64,000 nucleotides of DNA from Desertibaculum subflavum (GTDB lineage: Bacteria > Pseudomonadota > Alphaproteobacteria > Ferrovibrionales > Ferrovibrionaceae), in contig QOZS01000031.1 in assembly GCA_003576705.1 (NCBI GenBank), forward strand, positions 1-64,000, read 5' to 3'. Position 1 is the stretch's first letter, and every line of letters begins with the position of its first letter. The notes below the pieces were generated by a model, which saw nothing but the letters and a program-made list of their open reading frames with translations, did not search any database and was not told the DNA's origin. Positions 34,020-40,742 of the stretch are shown piece by piece. A program made the translations under genes and the position numbers.

Positions 34020-35615
34020 CTACTTCACCCGCGCCACGAGCGTCGCCACCCGGTCGGCCTCGTTCGCCGGCTTGTCCCAGCGGATGCGGGCGATGCGGGG
34101 GAAGCGGAGCGCCAGGCCGGATTTGTGGCGGGTCGAGCGGCTCACGCTGTCGAAGGCGAGTTCGCAGACGAGCTTGGGCTCCACCTGCGCCACCGGGCCG
34201 AAGCGCTGCACGGTGTGGTGCCGCACCCATTTGTCGAGCTCGGCCAGCTCGGCATCGGTGAAGCCGAAATAGGCCTTGCCGACCGGCACCAGCTCGGTGG
34301 CTTGGCCTTCGAGGTCCTCGAGCCAGCAGCCGAAGGTGAAGTCGGAGAAGAAGGAGGAGCGCTTCCCGTGCCCGCGCTGGGCATACATCATGACAGCGTC
34401 CACCGTGTCGGGGTCGCGCTTCCACTTGTACCAGTGGCCCTTGGGCCGGCCGGCGAGATAGGGGCTCGAGCGCCGCTTCAACATGATGCCTTCGGAGCCG
34501 AGCGCGGCGGAGCCGGCGCGCACCTCGGCGAGCTCCGCCCAGCTCGCGAAGGTGACCAGCGGCGAGAGGTCGAAGCGGTCGGGCGGCGGCGTGGCGCGCG
34601 CATACCAGGTTTCGAGCCGGGCGCGCCGCTCGTCGAAGGAGAGCGAGCGCAGGTCCTCCGTGCCCTCGAACAGGATGTCGTAAATGCGTACCGCCGCCGG
34701 AAATTTCTCCAGCAGGCGGCGGTCGACGGTCTTGCGGTTCAGGCGCTGCTGCAGGTCGTTGAACGGCGCCACTTCCGCACCAAAGCGCACCAGCAGCTCG
34801 CCATCGACCACCACATGCAGGCCCGCCGCGGCTTCCAGGATGTCGGGGAAGGTGGCGCCGATCTCCTCGCCGGTGCGGGTGAACAGCCGCACGATGCCGG
34901 GCCCGGCGACCAGCTGCACGCGGATGCCGTCCCATTTCCACTCGGCGCGGAAATCGGAGGGCTCGAGGGCGGCGATCTCGCTCTCCTCCAGCGGGTGCGC
35001 CAGCATGGCCGAGCGATAGGCGGCCATGGTGTCCGGCGCCGGCACCGGCCCGCCTTCCCCAAGCCAGGCGAACAGCTCCGGATAGGGCGGTGCGAGGCCG
35101 TGCCAGACCTCCTCGATCTGCTCGACCGGCACCTTGCCCCATTCGGCCAGCGCGGTTTTCGCGAGCCGCGCCGAAACGCCGACCCGGAGCCCGCCGGTGA
35201 CCAGCTTGATCAGCGCCCAGCGCCCCTGCGCGTCGAGCCGGTCGAGCCAGGTCTCGAACAGCCTGGGCACTTCGGCGCGGCCGGCGCCCTGCAGCGCCTC
35301 GACGATGGCGGCGAGATGCAGCGGCTCGTTATGGCCGCGCGTCTGCGGCTCCCAGATCAACGCCACCGTCTCGGCCAGGTCGCCGACGAAGTCGTAGGAG
35401 AGGTCGAACAGCAGCGGATCGAGCCGCTCGGCGGCGAGGCCGCGCACCATCGCCGGCTTGGCATTGGTGAAGCCGAGATTGCCGGTCAGCGCGGCGAGCG
35501 CCCAGCCGCGATCCGGGTCCGGCGTGGTGGCGAAATAGTCCGACAGGAGCCGCAGCTTGGTGTTGCGCGCCGGCGCGAAGACCAGCGCGTCGAGCAGATG
35601 GGCGAAGCGGTTCAC
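34020..35615 (-). CDS. ATP-dependent DNA ligase (cisplatin-damage-response type)
   Basis: A 531-residue ligase. The adenylation motif with the nucleophilic Lys is EWKWDGIRVQ; other nucleotidyltransferase motifs include FTRTGEEI, VVDGELLV and GSEGIMLKRRSSPYLAGRPKGHWYKWKR. A helical DNA-binding domain (FVGDLAETVALIWEP, LRVGVSARLAKTALA) precedes it and an OB-type domain follows, giving the full ~530-residue layout. It starts at GTG 35615, overlapping the stop of the MBL exonuclease by 4 bp (GTGA). This pairing is the known ligase/exonuclease repair operon of alphaproteobacteria. Confidence 0.93.
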   Translation of the reverse strand: MNRFAHLLDALVFAPARNTKLRLLSDYFATTPDPDRGWALAALTGNLGFTNAKPAMVRGLAAERLDPLLFDLSYDFVGDLAETVALIWEPQTRGHNEPLHLAAIVEALQGAGRAEVPRLFETWLDRLDAQGRWALIKLVTGGLRVGVSARLAKTALAEWGKVPVEQIEEVWHGLAPPYPELFAWLGEGGPVPAPDTMAAYRSAMLAHPLEESEIAALEPSDFRAEWKWDGIRVQLVAGPGIVRLFTRTGEEIGATFPDILEAAAGLHVVVDGELLVRFGAEVAPFNDLQQRLNRKTVDRRLLEKFPAAVRIYDILFEGTEDLRSLSFDERRARLETWYARATPPPDRFDLSPLVTFASWAELAEVRAGSAALGSEGIMLKRRSSPYLAGRPKGHWYKWKRDPDTVDAVMMYAQRGHGKRSSFFSDFTFGCWLEDLEGQATELVPVGKAYFGFTDAELAELDKWVRHHTVQRFGPVAQVEPKLVCELAFDSVSRSTRHKSGLALRFPRIARIRWDKPANEADRVATLVARVK

Positions 35616-36622
35616 GCCTCGTCGTCCTCGAAGCCGACCAGCGACAGCGCCCGCGCCTTGCGGCCCTTGAGGGCGGCGTGATGCACCAGCGCCTCCTCGC
35701 GGCCATGCGTCACCCAGACCTCGCCGGCGTTCACGTCCTCGAGCGTCTGGCAGAGCTCGTCCCAGTCGGCATGGTCGGAGATCACGAGCGGCAGCTCGAC
35801 GCCGCGCTGCTTGGCGCGCTGGCGCACCCGCATCCAGCCGGAGGCCATGGCCGAGACCGGATCCGGCAGCCGGCGCGACCAGCGGTCGGCCAGCGCGCCG
35901 GGCGGCGCGAGCACGATTGAGCCTGCGAGCTCCTCCTTCTTCGCCTCGGTCGCATGGCGCAGCTCGCCGAGATCGACGCCGAGCGATTGGTAGAGCTGGC
36001 AGAGCTCCATCAGCGCGCCATGCAGCCAAAGCGGCTTGTCCCAGCCGGCGCGGCGGAGCAGCGCGATCACCCGCTGCGCCTTGCCGAGCGCGTAGACGCC
36101 GACCACATGGCAGCGCTCGGGAAACAGCGCGACGGAATGCAGCAGGCGGCCGATCTCCTCCTCGTCCGGCGGATGGCGGAACACCGGCAGCGCGAAGGTC
36201 GCCTCGGTGATGAAGACGTCGCAGGGGATGGGCTCAAACAGGGCGCAGGTGGGGTCGGGCCGCCGCTTGTAGTCGCCGGAGACGACGACGCGGCTGCCCT
36301 GCCACTCGAGCAGCACCTGGGCCGAGCCCAGCACATGCCCGGCCGGATGCAGCGTGACGCCGACGCCGTTGATGTCGATCCGCTCGCCATAGGCCGCGGC
36401 CTGCAGGCTCTTACCCGCGCCCTCGCCGAGCCGGCTCCGCATGATGGCGATGGTGCCCGCGGTCGCCAGCACCGCGCCGTTGCCGGGCCGCGCATGGTCG
36501 CCATGGCCATGCGTGACCACCGCCCGGTCGGCCGCGCGGACGGGATCGACGAAGAAGCCGCCCGGCTCCACAAAGAGCCCCTGCGGCAGCGGCTTGATCC
36601 AGCTCTCGGGTTTCGGCGCCAT
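35612..36622 (-). CDS. Ligase-associated DNA exonuclease (MBL-fold)
   Basis: A 336-residue metallo-beta-lactamase/beta-CASP nuclease related to Pso2/SNM1. VVTHGHGDHARPGNGAVLA is the metal-binding HxHxDH-type motif; further ligands in LHPAGHVLGSAQVLLE and VVVSGDYKRRPDPTC, plus ISDHADWDEL and VWVTHG. With the ligase it should trim and seal damaged ends. ATG at 36622; it faces recO divergently across 51 bp, so the two repair loci probably share a promoter region. Confidence 0.92.
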   Translation of the reverse strand: MAPKPESWIKPLPQGLFVEPGGFFVDPVRAADRAVVTHGHGDHARPGNGAVLATAGTIAIMRSRLGEGAGKSLQAAAYGERIDINGVGVTLHPAGHVLGSAQVLLEWQGSRVVVSGDYKRRPDPTCALFEPIPCDVFITEATFALPVFRHPPDEEEIGRLLHSVALFPERCHVVGVYALGKAQRVIALLRRAGWDKPLWLHGALMELCQLYQSLGVDLGELRHATEAKKEELAGSIVLAPPGALADRWSRRLPDPVSAMASGWMRVRQRAKQRGVELPLVISDHADWDELCQTLEDVNAGEVWVTHGREEALVHHAALKGRKARALSLVGFEDDEA

Positions 36623-36673
36623 GGCTCGGCTAAGGTAGGTCGGCCAAGCCTGCTCGGCCAGGAGGTGTGGTCC

Positions 36674-37432
36674 ATGGAGTGGAGCGCCGAGGCGATCGTC
36701 CTCTCGCTCAGGAAGCACGGGGAGAACGCGGTCGTGGCCGGGTTGTTCACCCGCGAGCACGGCCGCCATGCCGGCTATCTGCGCGCGCGCCCGGCCAAGG
36801 GCGGCGGCTGGCCGCTGGTCGGCAACCGCGTGCGGGCGACCTGGCGGGCGCGGCTCTCGGAGCATCTCGGCCACCTGACGGCGGAGCCGCTCGGCGACCG
36901 CGCCGGCGAGATTCTGGACGATCCGCTTCGCCTGGCGGTACTGCGAACCCTCGCCGCGTTGACCGAGCTCTGCCTGCCGGAGCGCGAGGCGCACCCGGCT
37001 TTGTTCGATGCGACCGACGTGGTGCTCGATGCCCTGGCGCGCGATGCGGCGGACTGGCCGCAGGCCTATATCCGCTGGGAGCTCGGCTTGCTGGCCGAGC
37101 TTGGCTATGGGCTCGACCTCTCCCACTGCGCCTCGACCGGCGCGACCGAGGACCTGACCCATGTCTCGCCGCGCTCCGGCCGCGCCGTCTCGGCCGCTGC
37201 CGCCGAGCCCTATCTCGACAAGCTGCTGCGGCTTCCCGCCTTCCTCGCCGCCGGCCGCGGCGGGCCGGCGGCCAACGACCCGGCCGAGGACCTCAAGGCC
37301 GGCCTCGCCCTCACCGGCTTCTTCCTGGAGCGCCGCGTCCTTCTGCCGCACAACCAGCGCCTGCCGCCCGACCGCGACCGCCTGGCCGAACGGCTGGCGC
37401 GGGCCAACGAGAACACAGTGAGAACTATTTGA
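36674..37432 (+). CDS. recO: DNA repair protein RecO
   Basis: A 252-residue recombination mediator: N-terminal OB domain (EWSAEAIVLSLRKHGENAVVAGLFTREHGRHAGYLRA), helical middle (LAVLRTLAALTELCLPEREAHPALFD), and FLLERRV-like C-terminal region (TGFFLERRVLLPHNQRLPP). No zinc Cys cluster is evident. Start ATG 36674 is preceded by GGAGGTGTGG. The last residues (NENTVRTI) occur just where the sequence turns AT-rich, so the C-terminus may have been replaced by the insertion of the following restriction island. Confidence 0.9.
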   Translation: MEWSAEAIVLSLRKHGENAVVAGLFTREHGRHAGYLRARPAKGGGWPLVGNRVRATWRARLSEHLGHLTAEPLGDRAGEILDDPLRLAVLRTLAALTELCLPEREAHPALFDATDVVLDALARDAADWPQAYIRWELGLLAELGYGLDLSHCASTGATEDLTHVSPRSGRAVSAAAAEPYLDKLLRLPAFLAAGRGGPAANDPAEDLKAGLALTGFFLERRVLLPHNQRLPPDRDRLAERLARANENTVRTI

Positions 37433-37543
37433 TTGCCCTCGCGCGAATAACTGATAAAATAATTCCACTTATGCGAGCTAGCGTCCTCATGTTGATCAAA
37501 GATACTGTGTCCGCCGTGGCCCATAGGACTACATGTTGAGAAC
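37433..37543. promoter_or_regulatory. AT-rich island boundary and probable promoter of the methyltransferase operon
   Basis: The GC-rich chromosome breaks off at the recO stop and ~110 bp of mixed, AT-richer sequence follows (gataaaataattcc around 37452-37466; gttgatcaaagatactgtg around 37489-37507). TAAAAT-like and GATACT-like hexamers could serve as -10 elements for the methyltransferase at 37544, but no -35 partner is certain. GAGAAC lies 4 bp before the start codon. Confidence 0.35.
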
Positions 37544-38725
37544 ATGAAGGTAGCAGGTCTTTTCGCCGGTATCGGTGGATTCGAGCTTGGCCTCTCACGG
37601 TCCGGCCACGAAGCCCAATTGTTGTGTGAGATCTGGAGTCCGGCACAGTCGGTGTTGAGAGCGCGGTATCCGGGAATCCCCCTGGTGTCCGACGTGACGA
37701 CGCTGAACTCCCTTCCCTGCAGTACCGACGCCATCGTTGCCGGCTTTCCCTGCCAGGATCTCAGTCAGGCCGGCCACACACTCGGAATCGACGGCTCGCG
37801 CTCGGGCCTCGTCGGACACGTTTTTCGCCTCCTCGACAGTCACAAAGTGCCCGTCGTGGTGCTCGAGAACGTGTCGTTCATGCTGCATCTCGGACGCGGC
37901 AAAGCGCTGAGCACCATCATCGATGCCTTCGAAGAGCGAGGCTATCGATGGGCGTATCGAGTGGTGAACTCGTTAGCCTTCCTGCCACAAAGAAGAGAGC
38001 GCGTGTTGTTCGTCGCCACGCGCCGTGATGTGGAGATCGATCCCGCAGATATCATCCTGGCCGACGAGCGCTCGCCTCCGAAAATCGAAACATCGTTGGA
38101 CACGCACGGCCACGGCTTCTACTGGACGGAGGGCATCCGAGGGCTCGGCTGGGCCCCCGATGCCATACCGACACTGAAGAACGGCTCGACCGTGGGCATC
38201 GCTTCGCCGCCCGCGATCCTGCTGCCGGACGGTCGAGTGATATTGCCCGACATTCGAGACGCTGAACGCCTGCAAGGTTTCGAGCCGAATTGGACGGAAC
38301 CGGCGGAGACGGTTGCGAGGCCGTCCATGCGTTGGTCGCTGGCGGGAAACGCGGTGACGGTACCGATCGCCGAGTGGCTCGGCGGCAGACTCGCCCAGCC
38401 CGGCCACTACGATCGAAGCCGGGATGATCACCGGCTGCAGGAAACAAAGTGGCCCCGGGCAGCGCGACTCAACGGTGCACAGCGCGTAGCGGTTCGTATT
38501 TCCGCATTCCCCGATTGGCGGCCGAGGCCCGCCATTCATCACTTCCTTCAGCATCCCGGCCGTCCGCTGTCGGCGCGCGCGACGCGGGGCTTCCTATCGC
38601 GGACCGAGCGCAGCACGTTGCGATTTGCGGACGGATTTCTCGAACGGCTGCGCGTGCACCTTTCACGGATGGAAGCAGTGGCCGAGTCACCCCGACCGTT
38701 GGAAAAGCAGCGCGCTGCGGCATGA
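37544..38725 (+). CDS. dcm: DNA (cytosine-5-)-methyltransferase
   Basis: A 393-residue C5-methyltransferase. Motif I is LFAGIGGFELGLSRSG, motif IV GFPCQDLSQAG with catalytic Cys70, motif VI VVVLENV, motif VIII FLPQRRERVLFVA; the target-recognition region follows (~180-240), and motif X is AGNAVTVPIAEWLGGRL. The ~100-residue C-terminal extension is unassigned. It lies in an island between recO and the YqaA gene, is followed (ATGA overlap) by vsr and faces a putative endonuclease. Recognition sequence not predictable. Confidence 0.92.
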   Translation: MKVAGLFAGIGGFELGLSRSGHEAQLLCEIWSPAQSVLRARYPGIPLVSDVTTLNSLPCSTDAIVAGFPCQDLSQAGHTLGIDGSRSGLVGHVFRLLDSHKVPVVVLENVSFMLHLGRGKALSTIIDAFEERGYRWAYRVVNSLAFLPQRRERVLFVATRRDVEIDPADIILADERSPPKIETSLDTHGHGFYWTEGIRGLGWAPDAIPTLKNGSTVGIASPPAILLPDGRVILPDIRDAERLQGFEPNWTEPAETVARPSMRWSLAGNAVTVPIAEWLGGRLAQPGHYDRSRDDHRLQETKWPRAARLNGAQRVAVRISAFPDWRPRPAIHHFLQHPGRPLSARATRGFLSRTERSTLRFADGFLERLRVHLSRMEAVAESPRPLEKQRAAA

Positions 38726-39153
38726 ATCGAAAGATTCCGACCGACCCTCAGCGTAGCGCGCTGATGGCACGTGTACGTCAAAGAGAGACCCCGGCGGAAA
38801 GAACGGTGGGTCGGTTACTAAGAGAGCTCGGCATGGGCTATCGGAAGAATGTTCGGGCGCTCCGCGGCTCTCCCGATTTCGCCAACCGAAGCCGCTACTG
38901 GGCCGTCTTCGTCCATGGATGTTTCTGGCACCAGCATCCGGGCTGCCCGCGCGCAACCATTCCGACTCGCAACCGGGCGTTCTGGGAAGCGAAGTTCGCG
39001 GCCAATCGCGACAGAGACGCCCGCGCTACATCAGCCCTCCGCCGAAAGGGGTTTCGCGTGGTCACGGTCTGGGAGTGTCAGGTCGCCGACGCCCCCGCGG
39101 TCAAGTCGCGCCTGTCAAAGCTGCTGAAATCGGGTGGCGTAGATGTGCGATAA
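38722..39153 (+). CDS. vsr: Very short patch repair (Vsr) DNA mismatch endonuclease
   Basis: A 143-residue protein that cuts next to T:G mismatches created by deamination of the methylated cytosine. The hallmark block is GSPDFANRSRYWAVFVHGCFWHQHPGC (catalytic Asp52; His65/Cys67/His70/His72/Cys75 zinc or metal cluster), followed by RRKGFRVVTVWECQV. The ATG at 38722 sits inside the methyltransferase stop (ATGA), so the two are coupled. Its last 39 bp overlap the convergent endonuclease gene. Confidence 0.93.
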   Translation: MNRKIPTDPQRSALMARVRQRETPAERTVGRLLRELGMGYRKNVRALRGSPDFANRSRYWAVFVHGCFWHQHPGCPRATIPTRNRAFWEAKFAANRDRDARATSALRRKGFRVVTVWECQVADAPAVKSRLSKLLKSGGVDVR

Positions 39154-39963
39154 CCGATCGATCATGGATGCGTAGTGATAGATTTCCCCCGGAAGCGGCG
39201 CCGGAGAAGACGTGACGAGGCGGACAGGAGACCCGTTGTTGGCACAATCGACGACGGCGATCGCGAGAGCGTCGTAGCCGACGTCTCCCAACTTCGAACG
39301 CCTTGGCAGCTGCTTAACCTTCTCGATCGCGAGTTGCGCGTCACGGGGTTGCTGATGCGTGCTCCACACCAATTCACCTCGCCGAGGTCCTTTGTTCAGA
39401 TCCGGGCTCAGATACCTCGATGCAACGTTGACCATGACGAACCCGGCGGCGATCGCCTGATCGGTGGCGCCATGGACGGTGAGATGAGACGAATTCAGCT
39501 CGTCGTAGAGCCGTGGCAACGCCCGCTGATGTGCGGTCATGCACGCCTTCGCTTCCAGGGCGAGCAGCACGCTTCCGACCGGGGTCGCGGACAATTCGGG
39601 CAAGGCCGCGAGCTCCGCGCGCTCGCCACTCGTCAAATCCAGATCATATTCCTTGCCCATCGAGGCGAGCGTGCGCGACTTCACCGCGCGCCGGCCGGTC
39701 GCTGGTGTGCAAAGCACCAGGTCCAGATTCTTCTTCCGGTCATGCGCGAAATCCCGCATCTCGTGGTTGATCCCAAATCCGACCATTCCGACCTCGACCT
39801 GCCGGCGCAACACCGGACAGTGCCTCAGCAGGTCGAACACGATTCCCCAGCAGGCGATCTTCGAATGGCGATCGCTGCGGGAGTGGTACTGCCACCGACC
39901 GCCATGACGATCCTGCAGGGTCGTCGCGGAAAGCGTCTTCGTCAGAATGGTAAGTCCGAGCAT
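39115..39963 (-). CDS. Putative type II restriction endonuclease (PD-(D/E)xK-like)
   Basis: A 282-residue protein from ATG 39963 (GGAAG upstream; TTG at 39984 would add 7 residues). It has a candidate PD-(D/E)xK core: KNLDLVL (Asp81) and VLLALEAKACMTAHQRALPRLYDELNSSH (Glu137-x-Lys139), followed by a helical segment. I do not recognise a named family. Its position, convergent with vsr and opposite the C5-methyltransferase, is what one expects of the restriction partner; the same-operon rule is broken only by orientation. Function is inferred from context and the motif. Confidence 0.55.
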   Translation of the reverse strand: MLGLTILTKTLSATTLQDRHGGRWQYHSRSDRHSKIACWGIVFDLLRHCPVLRRQVEVGMVGFGINHEMRDFAHDRKKNLDLVLCTPATGRRAVKSRTLASMGKEYDLDLTSGERAELAALPELSATPVGSVLLALEAKACMTAHQRALPRLYDELNSSHLTVHGATDQAIAAGFVMVNVASRYLSPDLNKGPRRGELVWSTHQQPRDAQLAIEKVKQLPRRSKLGDVGYDALAIAVVDCANNGSPVRLVTSSPAPLPGEIYHYASMIDRLSHIYATRFQQL

Positions 39964-40133
39964 TTCAGCGGCTTCCGCAACCAACTCGAATCGAGGTGCA
40001 TCATATTCTCATCCGATCCGGGATTTTGGAACTCCGGCTCTCCGGAGTGGCGCGGGTCGGTGCGACCCGCTAAGAACCCGGCAACCATTCTGGTCGATCA
40101 TCACCGCCCCCTCCCAACGGTCCGGAATCCCGC

Positions 40134-40712
40134 GTGCTGAGACGTCTCTACGACTGGGTGATGCAGCAGGCCGAGCACCCGCGCGCCATGTGGATGCTGC
40201 AGGTCATCACCTTCCTGGAAAGCTCGCTGTTCCCGATTCCGCCGGATCCGCTGATGATCCCGCTGATGCTGGCCAGGCGGGCGCAGGCCTTCCGCATCGC
40301 CGCGATCTGCACGGTGGTCTCGGTCGCCGGCGGGTTCCTCGGTTACGCGATCGGCCTCTTCCTGTTCGAGACGGTCGGCAAGTGGGTGTTCGAGACCTAC
40401 CACCTGATGGACACGTTCAGCTCGATGAAGGACGGCTTCGACGAGTGGGGCGCCTGGATCATCATCGCCAAGGGCATGACGCCGATCCCCTACAAGCTGC
40501 TCACCATCTCGGCCGGCGTCTTCAAGTTCAACCTGCTCACCTTCACCATCGCCAGCGTCATCTCCCGCTCGATGCGGTTCTTCCTGCTGGCGGCGCTGCT
40601 CTACTATTTCGGCCCGCCGATCCGCGAGTTCATCGAGAAGCGGTTGGAAATGCTGACCCTCGCCTTCCTGGTCGCCCTGGTCGGCGGCTTCTTCGCCTTC
40701 AAGTACATCTGA
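40134..40712 (+). CDS. YqaA-family (DedA/VTT-fold) membrane protein
   Basis: A 192-residue inner-membrane protein of the VTT/SNARE-associated family. FLESSLFPIPPDPLMIPLMLARR carries the membrane-embedded motif; FKFNLLTFTIASVISRSMRFF the second half. Four to five hydrophobic segments. GTG start at 40134; MLRRLYDW is the typical N-terminus of YqaA-like proteins. It lies immediately downstream of the restriction island and upstream of parC (30 bp). Confidence 0.85.
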   Translation: MLRRLYDWVMQQAEHPRAMWMLQVITFLESSLFPIPPDPLMIPLMLARRAQAFRIAAICTVVSVAGGFLGYAIGLFLFETVGKWVFETYHLMDTFSSMKDGFDEWGAWIIIAKGMTPIPYKLLTISAGVFKFNLLTFTIASVISRSMRFFLLAALLYYFGPPIREFIEKRLEMLTLAFLVALVGGFFAFKYI

Positions 40713-40719
40713 CGCCAGC

Positions 40720-40742
40720 GGCGGTTCTGCTATAGAGCCGCC
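40720..40742 (+). promoter_or_regulatory. Hairpin abutting the parC start codon (GGCGGTTCT / AGAGCCGCC)
   Basis: Nine bases (40720-40728) can pair with nine bases (40734-40742) with one G-U wobble, around a 5-base loop GCTAT, and the second arm ends exactly before the parC ATG at 40743. The loop region contains TATAGA, which could instead be a -10 box that would put transcription start at or near the ATG, making a leaderless or near-leaderless message. No Shine-Dalgarno site is visible. Confidence 0.4.

Noticed and set aside
33675..34020. CRISPR array
   Set aside because: Repeats are 16 bp, degenerate and irregularly spaced (16-98 bp), and no cas genes are near.
37433..40133. Prophage or transposon around the restriction island
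   Set aside because: No integrase, transposase, inverted terminal repeats or structural phage genes visible.
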